DNA of 64,000 bases from Streptacidiphilus jiangxiensis (GCF_900109465.1 NZ_FOAZ01000001.1:248001-312000); one strand, 5' to 3'. Positions 33,055-41,979 are shown, counted from the first letter of the stretch. Made by a program: numbers and translations. Notes: generated by a model not told the origin, from the letters alone.

Positions 33055-34416
33055 ATGAGCACCACGGAGCGTCCTCGCATCCTGATTGTCGGCGGTGGCT
33101 ACGTCGGCCTGTATGCCGCGATGCGCATCCTCAAGAAGATGCGCTACGGGGAGGCGACCGTCACGGTCGTCGACCCGCGGTCGTACATGACGTACCTGCC
33201 CTTCCTCCCCGAGGCGGCCGGCGGCAACGTCGCGCCCCGCAACCTCGTCGCCCCGCTGCGCCGAGTCCTGAAGAACGCCGAGGTCCTGACGGGTCACGTC
33301 ACCTCGGTCGACCAGGACCGCAAGGTGGCCACCGTGCACCCTGCCGCGGGCGACCCCTACGAGATCCCCTTCGACTACCTCGTCGTGGCGATGGGCTCGG
33401 TGTCCCGCACCTTCCCGATCCCGGGTCTGGCGGAGCACGGCATCGGCATGAAGTCGGTCGAGGAGGCCATCAGCCTCCGCAACCACGTCGTGGCCCAGCT
33501 CGACCGTGCCGAGTCCACCACCGACGAGGCCGTGCGCAAGCAGGCGCTGACCTTCGTCGTCATCGGTGGCGGCTTCGCCGGCATCGAGACGATCGCCGAG
33601 ATCGAGGACATGGCCCGCGACTCGGCGAAGATCTACCACAACGTGAAGCGCGAGGACATGCGCTTCATCGTGGTCGAGGCGGCCAACCGCATCCTCCCCG
33701 AGATGGGCCCGGACCTCGGTCTGTGGACCAAGGAGAAGCTCGAGGAGCGCGGTATCGAGATCTACATCGAGACCTCGATGGAGTCCTGCGTCGACAAGCA
33801 CGTCGTGCTGAAGAACGGCATCGAGGTCGACGCCTCCACCATCGTGTGGACCGCCGGCGTCAAGCCGAACCCGGCGCTGGCCAACTTCGGCCTGCCGCTC
33901 GGCCCGCGCGGCCACGTCGACACCGCCCCGACCCTCCAGGTCCAGGGCTTCGACAACGTCTGGTCGGCCGGCGACAACGCCCAGGTGCCGGACCTCGCCG
34001 TCGGCGAGGGCGCCTGGTGCCCGCCGAACGCCCAGCACGCGGTGCGTCAGGCGCTCGTCCTCGGTGACAACGTCATCGCCGGCATGCGTGGCTTCCCGCA
34101 GAAGGAGTACAAGCACAAGAACCTCGGTGCGGTCGCCGGTCTCGGCCTGCACAAGGGTGTGGCGATCCTCTTCGGCAAGTACAAGCTGAAGGGCCGCCCC
34201 GCCTGGTGGTTCCACCGCCTGTACCACGGCAGCCGCGTGCCGACCATGAACCGCAAGGTCCGCGTCTTCGCGGACTGGACCCTGGCGATGTTCCTCAAGC
34301 GTGAGACCGTCTCCCTGGTGGAGATGGAGTCCCCGCGCGAGGTCTTCGTCGAGGCCGCCGCCCCGGCCCCGGCTCCGGCCGCTCCGGCGCAGGTCAAGGA
34401 GAAGGTCTCCGCCTGA
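33055..34416 (+). CDS. ndh: type II NADH dehydrogenase (NDH-2)
   Basis: The 453-aa flavoprotein has two Rossmann motifs, ILIVGGGYVGLYAA (FAD, about 9-22) and FVVIGGGFAGIETIAEIED (NADH), the quinone-site loop GACCPPNAQHA-type segment EGAWCPPNAQHAVRQA, VWSAGDNAQV (FAD ribityl-binding Asp), and a basic C-terminal membrane-binding region with WWFHRLYHG and WTLAMFLKRETVSL. It passes electrons from NADH to menaquinone without pumping protons. The tail is Pro/Ala-rich. A Rex operator overlaps its promoter, fitting redox control. A terminator follows at 34513. Confidence 0.95.
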   Translation: MSTTERPRILIVGGGYVGLYAAMRILKKMRYGEATVTVVDPRSYMTYLPFLPEAAGGNVAPRNLVAPLRRVLKNAEVLTGHVTSVDQDRKVATVHPAAGDPYEIPFDYLVVAMGSVSRTFPIPGLAEHGIGMKSVEEAISLRNHVVAQLDRAESTTDEAVRKQALTFVVIGGGFAGIETIAEIEDMARDSAKIYHNVKREDMRFIVVEAANRILPEMGPDLGLWTKEKLEERGIEIYIETSMESCVDKHVVLKNGIEVDASTIVWTAGVKPNPALANFGLPLGPRGHVDTAPTLQVQGFDNVWSAGDNAQVPDLAVGEGAWCPPNAQHAVRQALVLGDNVIAGMRGFPQKEYKHKNLGAVAGLGLHKGVAILFGKYKLKGRPAWWFHRLYHGSRVPTMNRKVRVFADWTLAMFLKRETVSLVEMESPREVFVEAAAPAPAPAAPAQVKEKVSA

Positions 34417-34512
34417 CGGCCCCCGGGCCGGTACCGCTCCGGCCCACCTGAAGCCCGGCAGCGTCGCCGGACCACGACCGTGGTGCTCATGACCGGCACC
34501 GCTGCCGAAAGT

Positions 34513-34540
34513 GCCCTCGCCCGTTCCCACGGGCGGGGGC
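34513..34540 (+). terminator. ndh terminator
   Basis: A 12-bp stem (GCCCTCGCCCGT / ACGGGCGGGGGC, one wobble) with a 4-nt loop lies 97 bases after the ndh stop, before the convergent gene. Confidence 0.65.
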
Positions 34541-34549
34541 TCTGGCATG

Positions 34550-34978
34550 TCAGGGGGAGGCCGTTCCGACGGCCGCGAACAACTGCAGTGGAAGTTCCGG
34601 GTCGCCCTGGCCGATGGTGAGGCCGATCCAGCGGGGGGAGCCCGGTGGGGTCCAGACCCGCAGGCTGGTGGCGTACTGGCTCAGGTAGTCGATCGGCTCG
34701 GGCGGATGGCTGCCTTCCTCGACGCTCACGCGCAGATGGGACCAGAGGTCGACGTCGCAGGCTTCGCCCCAGCGCACCGTGAGCGCTGCGGCCAGGGCGT
34801 CGAGTTCGACCTCCAGCTCCGTCAGTGCGGCCGTGGCCGCCACGTGAAACGGGTCGTCCCAGAAGTCCTCGGTCTCGCGCAGCGTCTCGATGAGATGCGT
34901 CGGACCACTCAGGCCGTCCCGGGACGCCGTCCCGGGAAAGGGCCGGGCGAGCAGGGCGTCGATCGCGGCGAGTCTCAT
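34550..34978 (-). CDS. hypothetical protein
   Basis: The 142-aa acidic protein has no signal peptide or membrane segment and no motif I recognise. It contains ELEVELDALAAALTVRWGEA and ends LQLFAAVGTASP; codon bias is that of a real streptomycete gene on this strand. It lies downstream of, and on the same strand as, the ABC exporter, separated by a strong terminator at 35003-35045, so it has its own promoter. Confidence 0.65.
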   Translation of the reverse strand: MRLAAIDALLARPFPGTASRDGLSGPTHLIETLRETEDFWDDPFHVAATAALTELEVELDALAAALTVRWGEACDVDLWSHLRVSVEEGSHPPEPIDYLSQYATSLRVWTPPGSPRWIGLTIGQGDPELPLQLFAAVGTASP

Positions 34979-35002
34979 GGCCGCAGCCTAGGAGGCCACA
35001 GC

Positions 35003-35045
35003 GACAGCGGGGGCCGTGGGAAGGAATCCCATGGCCCCCGCTGTC
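35003..35045 (-). terminator. ABC exporter operon terminator
   Basis: A 19-bp stem (GACAGCGGGGGCCGTGGGA and its partner, one wobble) with loop AGGAA lies just after the permease stop. Confidence 0.85.
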
Positions 35046-35059
35046 AGCGCGACCGACCG

Positions 35060-37612
35060 TCAGTCCGTCTTGATCGCGCCCAGGATGTCGAGCCTGGCGG
35101 CCCGACGGGCGGGCCAGAGGGCGGCGAGGAGGCCGACCGTGGCGCCCAGCGCGATGAAGAGGGCGAGCCGGCCCCAGGGGAGGACCGTGGACAGGCCCGC
35201 CAGGTCGGACTTGAGCAGGCCGTTGGCCGCCCAGGCGAGGAAGGAGCCGATCGCGACGCCCATCCCCGCGCCGAAGACCGCGATGACCACGGACTCCAGC
35301 CGCACCATCCGCTTGACGCCGCGCTTGTCCAGGCCGACCGCCCGCAGCATGCCCAGCTCGCGCTTGCGCTCGAAGACCGACATGGCGAGGGTGTTGACCA
35401 CGCCCAGGATGGCGATCAGGACCGCCATACCCAGCAGCGCGTAGAGGATCGTCAGCATCATCGAGATGATCGAGCTGAACTGGTCCACCATCTGCTGCTG
35501 CGACTGCACCTTGACCAGCGGGTTCAGGCCGGTCGCGTCGCGCAGCGCCTGCTCGTTGGCGCTGGTGGCACCGCCGTCGGACCTGATCAGCACGACCTGG
35601 TTGAACGGCGCCGTGGTGTGGCCGGCCAGCGCCTGCTCGCTCAGCATGGCCGGGCCGAGCAGGTCGCTCTTCGGGTAGACGCCGCCGACCGTCAGGGAGC
35701 CCTGGGTGCCGTTCGGGTAGCTGACCGGGACGCTGCTGCCGACCTGCAGGTGCCGGCTCTTGGCCTGGTCCGCGTCGATCAGGAGCTGCCCCTGCTTCAG
35801 TGCGTCCGTGGTGCCCGAGGTCAGGTCCGGGGCGATCAACTGGTCGAAGCTGTTCGCGTCGACGCCGCTCACCGAGAGCGTCTCGTCGCCCAGCTTGACG
35901 TACTGCGAGTCGATGACGCTGCTCGCGGTGACACCCTTGGCCGTCCTGAGGTCCGAGACCAGCGACGGCGAGACCGGGAAGCCCATCTGCATGCTGACCG
36001 CGTAGTCGGCCTTCATGTTGGAGGTGACCTGCTGGGTGATCGCATGGGTGATCGAGGTGCCGATCACCGTCAGCGCCGTGATCAGCGTGACGCCGATGGT
36101 GAGGGCGGAGGCCGTGGCCGCCGTGCGGCGCGGGTTGCGGATCGCGTTCTGCTTGGCGAGCGTGCCGCTGACCCCGAAGAGACGGCGGAAGAGCGGGCCG
36201 GTCGCGGCGATGATCGGACGCGACAGCAACGGGGTGAGCACGAAGACACCGAGCATCACGAGCATCGCGCCCAGCGCCACCGGCATCCGGCCGGAGCTGC
36301 CGCCCTGGGAGACGCCCATCAGCACCACGGCGACACCGAGGCCTGTCAGCACGAAACCGATGGTGTTCCGGACGATCAGGCTCTTCTGCGAGACCGGCTG
36401 GTCGTTGCTGCTCATCGCCGCCACCGGGGGGACCCGGGAGGCGCGCAGCGCCGGGAAGAGCGCGGCGAGCGCCGTGACGACGGTACCGACGGCGATCGTG
36501 ATCAGCGCCGTCGACGGCGTGACCGTCAGGCCGCCGCTGGGGATGTTGCCGCCGGAGCCCGCCCAGGCCTTCAGGCCCGCGCCGATCCCGATGCCTGCCC
36601 CGAGACCGACCACCGAGGCGGTGAAGCCGACCACCAGCGCCTCGAACAGCACCGAGCGCCGGACCTGCTTGCGGCTCGCGCCGAGGGCGCGCATCAGCGC
36701 CAGCTCACGGGTGCGCTGCGCGATCAGCATGGTGAAGGTGTTGGAGATCAGGAAGATCCCCACGAAGAGCGCGATGCCCGCGAAGAACAGCAGCGCCGTC
36801 TTCATGCTCGACGAGCCGTCCTCGACCTGCTGCTTGGCGTCGGCCGTCAGCTGGGCACCCGTGTGCAGGGTGACGTTGCCGCTGTGCGGGACGACCTGCC
36901 CGACCTGCTGCTCCAGCGCGACCTGGCTGGTGCCCGGCTTGGCCAGGGCGTCGATCCAGCCGTACTGGCCGGGCGCGGTGTACAGCTTCTGCGCCGTCGC
37001 GGTGTCGAAGAGGACGAGGGAGCCGCCGGAGCTGAGCTTCGGGTCGTCGGAGGTGAACAGGCCGGAGACGGTCAGCTGCATGACCGGGCCGTTGGCGGCG
37101 ATCCGGACGGAGTCGCCGACCTTGAAGCCGTTCTTCTGGGCCGTGCGCTGGTCGATGGCGACCTGGGTCGAGCTCGTCGGGCCGGCGCCCTGGGCCATCG
37201 GGTAGCGGGAGTCGGTGCCGTCGGCGCCGGGGCTCCAGTTGGAGCCCTGGGTGTCGCCGCGGCCACCGATCAGGTTGCCGTTCGGGTCGGAGATGCCGGC
37301 GAAGCCGCCGACGGTGCCGACCGCGGAGGCGGTGCCGGGCAGGGCCTGGATCTGACGCAGGGTCGCGTCCGTCAGCGGCTTGGCGCCGCTGTTGTTGTCC
37401 TCGGCGCGGCGGTCGTTGCCGGCGGCGGTGTTCTCGACGCGGACGGAGACCTTGTCGTAGTTGTGCGAGAGGCTGTTCTTCAGCGCGGTGCTGACCGAGT
37501 CGGAGAAGACGAGGGTGCCGGCCACGAAGGCGGTGCCGAGCACGACGGCCAGCATGGTCATCAGCAGCCGTCCCTTGTGGGACAGCACGTTGCGCAGAGC
37601 GGTCTTGAACAT
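35060..37612 (-). CDS. MacB/FtsX-type ABC transporter permease
   Basis: The 850-aa protein has the double FtsX organisation: an N-terminal helix (about 15-38), a long extracytoplasmic MacB_PCD domain (about 40-265), FtsX helices (about 270-400; LLFFAGIALFVGIFLISNTFTMLIAQRTRELALMRALGASRKQV in parts), two further helices, a second periplasmic-type domain, and a second FtsX module ending near 840 (ILGVVNTLAMSVFERKRELGMLRAVGLDKRG). Such mechanotransmission ABC systems export or act on lipids, peptides or antibiotics rather than import solutes. It is 21 bp downstream of its ATPase gene. Confidence 0.93.
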   Translation of the reverse strand: MFKTALRNVLSHKGRLLMTMLAVVLGTAFVAGTLVFSDSVSTALKNSLSHNYDKVSVRVENTAAGNDRRAEDNNSGAKPLTDATLRQIQALPGTASAVGTVGGFAGISDPNGNLIGGRGDTQGSNWSPGADGTDSRYPMAQGAGPTSSTQVAIDQRTAQKNGFKVGDSVRIAANGPVMQLTVSGLFTSDDPKLSSGGSLVLFDTATAQKLYTAPGQYGWIDALAKPGTSQVALEQQVGQVVPHSGNVTLHTGAQLTADAKQQVEDGSSSMKTALLFFAGIALFVGIFLISNTFTMLIAQRTRELALMRALGASRKQVRRSVLFEALVVGFTASVVGLGAGIGIGAGLKAWAGSGGNIPSGGLTVTPSTALITIAVGTVVTALAALFPALRASRVPPVAAMSSNDQPVSQKSLIVRNTIGFVLTGLGVAVVLMGVSQGGSSGRMPVALGAMLVMLGVFVLTPLLSRPIIAATGPLFRRLFGVSGTLAKQNAIRNPRRTAATASALTIGVTLITALTVIGTSITHAITQQVTSNMKADYAVSMQMGFPVSPSLVSDLRTAKGVTASSVIDSQYVKLGDETLSVSGVDANSFDQLIAPDLTSGTTDALKQGQLLIDADQAKSRHLQVGSSVPVSYPNGTQGSLTVGGVYPKSDLLGPAMLSEQALAGHTTAPFNQVVLIRSDGGATSANEQALRDATGLNPLVKVQSQQQMVDQFSSIISMMLTILYALLGMAVLIAILGVVNTLAMSVFERKRELGMLRAVGLDKRGVKRMVRLESVVIAVFGAGMGVAIGSFLAWAANGLLKSDLAGLSTVLPWGRLALFIALGATVGLLAALWPARRAARLDILGAIKTD

Positions 37613-37633
37613 CGGTTTCTCAGTCCCCGTCGC

Positions 37634-38392
37634 TCAGCTGGTCCGGCCCTTGGCGTCGAACCGGCGCATGCGGTCCAGGACGCCGTCGGCGGTGGGGGAC
37701 TGGAGCTCGTCGACGATCCGGCCGTCCGCGAGGAAGACGACGCGGTCGGCGTACGAGGCGGCGACCGGGTCGTGGGTGACCATGACGATGGTCTGGCCCA
37801 GCTCGCGCACGGAGGAGCGCAGGAAGCTCAGGATCTCCGCGCCGGAGCGGGAGTCGAGGTTGCCGGTGGGCTCGTCCGCGAAGATGATCTCGGGACGCGA
37901 GGCGAGCGCCCGGGCGCAGGCCACGCGCTGCTGCTGGCCGCCGGAGAGCTGGCTGGGCCGGTGGCTCAGCCGGTCGGCGAGGCCGACGGTGGCGATCACC
38001 CGGTCGAGCCAGGCGCGGTCGGCCTTGCGGCCGGCGATGTCCATCGGCAGCGTGATGTTCTCCAGCGCCGTGAGCGTCGGCAGCAGGTTGAACGCCTGGA
38101 AGACGAAGCCGATCTGGTCCCGGCGCAGCTTGGTCAGCGCCTTGTCCTTGAGGCCGTTCAGCTCGACGTCACCGATCGTGGCCGAGCCGGAGCTGACGGC
38201 GTCGAGGCCCGCCATGCAGTGCATGAGCGTGGACTTGCCGGAGCCGGAGGGCCCCATGATGGCGGTGAACTCGCCGCGGTAGAACTCCACCGAGACGTGG
38301 TCCAGAGCGGTGACGCGGGTGTCGCCGGCGCCGTAGACCTTGGTCAGGTCCGAGGCCCGAGCTGCGGCGGTGCGCAGAGCAGTGGTCGTCAC
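37634..38392 (-). CDS. MacB/LolD-type ABC transporter ATP-binding protein
   Basis: The 252-aa ATPase has Walker A GPSGSGKST, Q-loop, signature LSGGQQQRVACARALASRPEIIFADEPTGNLD (signature plus Walker B, in parts) and the H-loop in IVMVTHDP. It energises the FtsX-type permease encoded 21 bp downstream. In S. coelicolor an equivalent ABC pair lies beside bldA (from memory), and here too its start faces bldA across 308 bp. Confidence 0.95.
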   Translation of the reverse strand: MTTTALRTAAARASDLTKVYGAGDTRVTALDHVSVEFYRGEFTAIMGPSGSGKSTLMHCMAGLDAVSSGSATIGDVELNGLKDKALTKLRRDQIGFVFQAFNLLPTLTALENITLPMDIAGRKADRAWLDRVIATVGLADRLSHRPSQLSGGQQQRVACARALASRPEIIFADEPTGNLDSRSGAEILSFLRSSVRELGQTIVMVTHDPVAASYADRVVFLADGRIVDELQSPTADGVLDRMRRFDAKGRTS

Positions 38393-38605
38393 GGTGGGAC
38401 TCCGAGGTTCGGGGACGAGCGGATGTGAGGCGAAGCGCGCGGATTCTCAGCGCTTCTTCATCCTCTCCGCCGTTCCGGGCCCGGGAGTCGGTCCGAGGGA
38501 CGGACCGGGGCTCCTACTGCGGTATGACACCGTCCCCGACTCCTCGGGGGCGTCTCCGGGGTTTCCCTGAGGGTCCCGCCGGGGTCACCCCGCTCCGAGG
38601 TGACC

Positions 38606-38633
38606 CTGACGAATTGTCAGAGTCCGGTAAAAT
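38606..38633 (+). promoter_or_regulatory. upstream bldA promoter candidate
   Basis: CTGACG and TAAAAT hexamers are 16 bp apart in an unusually AT-rich patch for this genome; the start site would be near 38640, giving about a 60-nt precursor leader. Confidence 0.45.
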
Positions 38634-38679
38634 GAGCCAACTTCCTGTTAAGGGTGCACGAGTGGTGTGCGGCTGCGGA

Positions 38680-38685
38680 TAGGCT
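38680..38685 (+). promoter_or_regulatory. proximal bldA -10 box TAGGCT
   Basis: TAGGCT lies 15 bases upstream of the mature tRNA 5-prime end, so transcription would begin only a few bases before it. Confidence 0.55.
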
Positions 38686-38700
38686 TTCCCCAGGGGATGC

Positions 38701-38782
38701 GCCCGGATGGTGGAACGCAGACACGGCGAGCTTAAACCTCGCTGGCCGGGAGGCCGTGCCGGTTCGAGTCCGGCTCCGGGCA
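38701..38782 (+). tRNA. bldA: tRNA-Leu(UAA), bldA
   Basis: A full class II cloverleaf is visible: acceptor GCCCGGA pairing with TCCGGGC plus discriminator A, D arm GTG...CAC, anticodon stem GCGAG/CTCGC with loop CTTAAAC (anticodon TAA at 38733-38735), a long variable arm GGCC-ggga-GGCC, and T arm GCCGG-TTCGAGT-CCGGC. CCA is not encoded. A UAA anticodon reads the very rare UUA codon; in streptomycetes this tRNA is bldA, which gates translation of TTA-containing developmental and antibiotic-regulatory genes. The sequence closely resembles the bldA I remember. Confidence 0.95.
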
Positions 38783-38790
38783 CGGGTCCG

Positions 38791-38821
38791 CGACCTGGCC
38801 TGTCATGCCCAGGCCAGGTCG
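38791..38821 (+). terminator. bldA terminator
   Basis: A perfect 12-bp stem (CGACCTGGCCTG / complement) with a 7-nt loop begins 9 bases after the tRNA. Confidence 0.85.
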
Positions 38822-38841
38822 CACCCGGGTCCGAGCCTCCC

Positions 38842-39069
38842 CTACATCCGCGCTGCCGCGCGTCGCAGATCGAACTCGTGGACGAGGGCCTTCGCGTAGC
38901 CGTACGAGATCTCGTACTCGTGCCTGAGCCACTCGATCTTCTCCTCGCAGCGGTGGAGGCTCGGCCCGTCGGCCACCGCGCGCAGCCAGTCGTCGATGCT
39001 CCGGCCCGTCACGACGGGGATTCGGGAGATCAGGTTCTGATGGGTCTCTGCGGAGTACATGAGGGTCAC
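38842..39069 (-). CDS. DUF4287 domain protein
   Basis: The 75-aa protein matches DUF4287: VTGRSIDDWLRAVAD...EEKIEWLRHEYEISYGYAKALVHEFDLRRA (in parts). These small cytoplasmic proteins are widespread and of unknown function, often beside DUF5655 or DNA-related proteins. GTG 39069 has GGAGG six to seven bases ahead; an ATG three codons later is possible. It is convergent with bldA, separated by the tRNA terminator. Confidence 0.85.
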   Translation of the reverse strand: MTLMYSAETHQNLISRIPVVTGRSIDDWLRAVADGPSLHRCEEKIEWLRHEYEISYGYAKALVHEFDLRRAAARM

Positions 39070-39189
39070 TGGGCGCCTCCGGTAGAGCGGTCCGTTTCAC
39101 GACTGTGCCGCAGGGTGGGGGGCTTGGCAACAGTCCGCGTCGAAGCCTCCCGTACCCCGCTGCGCGTGCTCTCATCCGCACTGCGCGGA

Positions 39190-39195
39190 TACGCT
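39190..39195 (+). promoter_or_regulatory. -10 box TACGCT of a likely leaderless transcript
   Basis: TACGCT ends 6 bases before the ATG at 39202, and no RBS is present. Confidence 0.45.
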
Positions 39196-39201
39196 CGCTC
39201 C

Positions 39202-39489
39202 ATGCCTGATCCGACACCACTTCTCGCCGCCGCCGAGCGTTTGGCGGACCGTTTCCGCGCGATGCCCCAGAGTTCGCTCACCCGTCAGGCCCCGGCCGGA
39301 TTGGCGCTGGCGCGGGCGATGGCACGGGCGTCGGGGGCGGAGGAGGAGATTCCGGACGCCGGGGTGTTCGTGGTGGGCGATCAGATCGCGGTGGCGGCGC
39401 ACGACCTGGCGCTGACGCTCGCCGCGACGGACACCCCGGAGGCCGACGCCGTCCTGGCGGAGACGCTTCGCGCCATCGCGGAGCTCTAG
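39202..39489 (+). CDS. small conserved hypothetical protein
   Basis: The 95-aa Ala-rich soluble protein begins MPDPTPLLAAAERLADRFRAMPQSSL and continues with a central IPDAGVFVVGDQIAVAAHDLALTLAA. No catalytic motif is recognised. Codon bias is strongly coding on this strand and the ATG sits directly after a -10 box, suggesting leaderless translation. It is followed by a long GC-rich inverted repeat. Confidence 0.7.
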   Translation: MPDPTPLLAAAERLADRFRAMPQSSLTRQAPAGLALARAMARASGAEEEIPDAGVFVVGDQIAVAAHDLALTLAATDTPEADAVLAETLRAIAEL

Positions 39490-39499
39490 CTGCAAGCAG

Positions 39500-39606
39500 C
39501 CAGGGGCGCGGGGACCTGCGCGACGAGCCACCGGCGTGCGGATGGTCCCCATCGAGCAGGGCCGTCCGCCCAGGGCGGTTTCTCGCGCGGTTCCCCGCGC
39601 CCCTGG
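39500..39606. repeat. long imperfect hairpin of the streptomycete CAGGGGCGCGGGG type
   Basis: CCAGGGGCGCGGGG...GCGCGA (39500-39523) pairs with TCGCGC...CCCCGCGCCCCTGG (39583-39606) around a 59-nt loop, between two convergent genes. Similar sequences are dispersed through streptomycete chromosomes (from memory) and probably act as terminators. Confidence 0.7.
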
Positions 39607-39614
39607 TGGTGCAA

Positions 39615-40364
39615 CTAGAGGCTGGCGACGACGCGGTCCGCCAGGACGTAGACGGTCTCGTCGTCCGAGAGGGCGAAGGTGAGGGCGTGGGCGCCCGGGA
39701 GGCGGGAGGTGCCGAGGAGGCGGACCTCCGTGCCGTCGGCGACGGCCTCGCGGATGCGGGCGCCCGTCTCTGCGTCGCCGGGGGCGACGCAGAGGGTGGT
39801 GTCGTCCTCGAAGACGTAGACGTCGAGGGTGCCCATCGGGCCGGGGCGGACGTCCTTGAGGACGGTGCCGACCTCGACGAGTTCGAGCAGGCGCAGGTCG
39901 GTCCACTCGGGCGTGGGCGTCGGCTGCGGGATGAAGCCGGGCTCGGCCGGGTGCCGCGGGTGCGTGACGCGGTCGCCCTCGGTGATCATCTCCTCGAGCG
40001 CGGAGCGCAGCGCGTCAGCGAACTCCGGGTCCATTTCGCCGGCACCGTCGACAAATCCGCGCGGCGCCGGAAGGAAGAGCGTGTTCTCGACCACGAGGTC
40101 GTTCAGGTCGTTCAGGTCGGTCAGGTCGTCCACGGAGACGTTGTCGACCGATTCCTCGGCGGCGCGGGCCTCCTGTTCGGCCCAGAAACTCCGCGCTTCG
40201 GCGATCTCGCGTTCCCGGTCCTCGGCCAGGGCCACGGCAACGGCCCGGCGGACGGTGGACTCCAGATCGGACTCCAGGCGACGGCGCATGGCGCGCACGG
40301 AAAGCAGCGTGGCGGCGGCGAGCGCGGTGACCAGCGCGAGCAGAACGAGAAGGAGGACGGTCAC
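39615..40364 (-). CDS. membrane-anchored hypothetical protein
   Basis: The 249-aa protein has one N-terminal TM helix (about 1-22; TVLLLVLLALVTALAAATLLSV) followed by a cytoplasmic-type acidic region: a helical segment (25-70), an Asp/Leu repeat VDDLTDLNDLNDLVVEN made of 9-bp coding repeats, and a C-terminal domain (about 150-249) with VGTVLKDVRPGPMGTLDVYVFEDDTTLCVAP and GARIREAVADGTEVRLLG. GTG 40364 follows AAGGGG. Function not recognised. Confidence 0.75.
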   Translation of the reverse strand: MTVLLLVLLALVTALAAATLLSVRAMRRRLESDLESTVRRAVAVALAEDREREIAEARSFWAEQEARAAEESVDNVSVDDLTDLNDLNDLVVENTLFLPAPRGFVDGAGEMDPEFADALRSALEEMITEGDRVTHPRHPAEPGFIPQPTPTPEWTDLRLLELVEVGTVLKDVRPGPMGTLDVYVFEDDTTLCVAPGDAETGARIREAVADGTEVRLLGTSRLPGAHALTFALSDDETVYVLADRVVASL

Positions 40365-40560
40365 GGGAGGCACCCCTTGCGAGGATTCGTACAGGCGGTC
40401 ACCCCAACAGTGCCGCACCGAGGCAAATCCCGGCAGGGCGTAATGCCCTTTTCATCTGTGACGTCCGACATTGCGAGAATTTCCCGGAGACCAATTCTCT
40501 ACGGAATGCGATCGCACGGTCGCGCTCCGTCGATCAAATGTGAAGGACGGATAAAGAAAG

Positions 40561-40594
40561 AGGGTTGGGCCGCGTCGGAACGTGACCCAACCCT
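40561..40594 (-). terminator. thiolase terminator
   Basis: AGGGTTGGG-type and CCCAACCCT-type arms (8-9 bp) lie 42 bases downstream of the thiolase stop in a gene-free stretch. Confidence 0.55.
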
Positions 40595-40635
40595 TACCCG
40601 CCTGCTATTGGACCAAACGGGTCATCCTGAACTTC

Positions 40636-41856
40636 TCATGAGAGCCGCTCGATGACCATCGCCATGCCCTGGCCGCCGCCGACGCACATGGTCTCCAGAC
40701 CGAACTGCTTGTCGTGCCACTGCAGCGAGTTGATCAGGGTGGTGGTGATCCGGGCGCCGGTCATGCCGAAGGGGTGGCCGACCGCGATCGCGCCGCCGTT
40801 GACGTTCAGGCGGTCCAGGTCGATGCCCAGGTCGCGGTAGGACGGGATCACCTGGGCCGCGAAGGCCTCGTTGATCTCGACCAGGTCGATGTCCGAGATG
40901 GAGAGACCCGCCCGCTTCAGGGCCTGCTTGGAGGCCTCGACCGGGCCCAGGCCCATGATCTCGGGGGAGAGGCCGGAGACGCCGGTGGAGACGATCCGGG
41001 CCAGCGGGGTCAGGCCCAGCTCGCGGGCCTTGGTGTCCGACATGATGACGAGCGCGGCCGCGCCGTCGTTCAGCGGGCAGCAGTTGCCGGCGGTGACCAG
41101 GCCGTCGGGACGGAAGACCGGCTTGAGGCCCTCGACGGCCTCCAGGGTGACGCCCGCGCGCGGGCCGTCGTCGGTGCTGACGACGGTGCCGTCGGGGGTC
41201 GTCACCGGGGTGATCTCGCGGGCCCAGAAGCCCTCGGCGATGGCCTTCTCGGCCAGGTTCTGGCTGCGGACACCGAACTCGTCCATGTCGCGGCGGGTGA
41301 CGCCCTTGAGCTGGGCGAGGTTCTCCGCGGTCTGGCCCATGGCGATGTAGACGTCCGGGGCCAGGCCGTCCTGGCGCGGGTCGTGCCAGGAGTCCGCGCC
41401 GCCGGCCGCGCGGGCCACGGTGCGGGCCTCGGCGTCGGCGAAGAGCGGGTTCTTGGTGTCCGGCAGGCCGTCCGAGCTGCCCTTGACGTAGCGGGAGACG
41501 GTCTCGACGCCGGCCGAGATGAAGACGTCGCCCTCGCCCGCCTTGATCGCGTGCAGTGCCATCCGGGTGGTCTGCAGCGAGGAGGAGCAGTAGCGGGTGA
41601 TGGTGCAGCCCGGCAGGTGGTCCATGCCCAGCTGCACGGCCACGACGCGGCCGAGGTTGTAGCCGGCCTCGCCGCCGGGCAGGCCGCAGCCCAGCATCAG
41701 GTCGTCGATGTCGCGCGGGTCCAGCTCGGGCACCTTGGCCAGGGCGGCGGCGACGATCTGCGTGGTCAGGTCGTCCGGACGGACGTCCTTGAGTGAGCCC
41801 TTGCCGGCCCGGCCGATCGGCGAACGGGCGGCGCTGACGATAACGGCTTCGGGCAT
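40636..41856 (-). CDS. acetyl-CoA C-acetyltransferase (thiolase)
   Basis: The 406-aa thiolase has the nucleophilic Cys90 in [22 protein letters not shown], the active-site His in [11 protein letters not shown], and the second Cys in [11 protein letters not shown]. It either condenses or thiolyses acyl-CoA; the FadA-like start [20 protein letters not shown] suggests fatty-acid or isoleucine degradation or polyhydroxybutyrate-type metabolism. It is the second gene in an apparent run with the SGNH hydrolase, 123 bp apart on the same strand. Confidence 0.95.
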   Translation of the reverse strand: MPEAVIVSAARSPIGRAGKGSLKDVRPDDLTTQIVAAALAKVPELDPRDIDDLMLGCGLPGGEAGYNLGRVVAVQLGMDHLPGCTITRYCSSSLQTTRMALHAIKAGEGDVFISAGVETVSRYVKGSSDGLPDTKNPLFADAEARTVARAAGGADSWHDPRQDGLAPDVYIAMGQTAENLAQLKGVTRRDMDEFGVRSQNLAEKAIAEGFWAREITPVTTPDGTVVSTDDGPRAGVTLEAVEGLKPVFRPDGLVTAGNCCPLNDGAAALVIMSDTKARELGLTPLARIVSTGVSGLSPEIMGLGPVEASKQALKRAGLSISDIDLVEINEAFAAQVIPSYRDLGIDLDRLNVNGGAIAVGHPFGMTGARITTTLINSLQWHDKQFGLETMCVGGGQGMAMVIERLS

Positions 41857-41979
41857 CGTGGCTCCTGGAGATGCTGGAAGAGGGGAGGACGGCAGGCCCG
41901 CGGTCGCCCGGGGGAAGGCCGGGACGACGACAGGCCTGCCAGCAAGCTACTCCCTGGTAGGGGCTCCGTCAGTGCTCCG

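Larger units (their letters stand above)
38393..38700 (+). other. 308-bp divergent intergenic region between the ABC operon and bldA
   Basis: No protein gene is supported. It holds two candidate promoters for bldA (38606-38633 and the -10 at 38680-38685) and presumably the ABC operon promoter on the other strand. Confidence 0.6.

Noticed and set aside
34550..38428. Plus-strand open frame of 1305 codons across the ABC operon
   Set aside because: Antisense to two clear ABC transporter genes with intact Walker and FtsX motifs; low-complexity translation.
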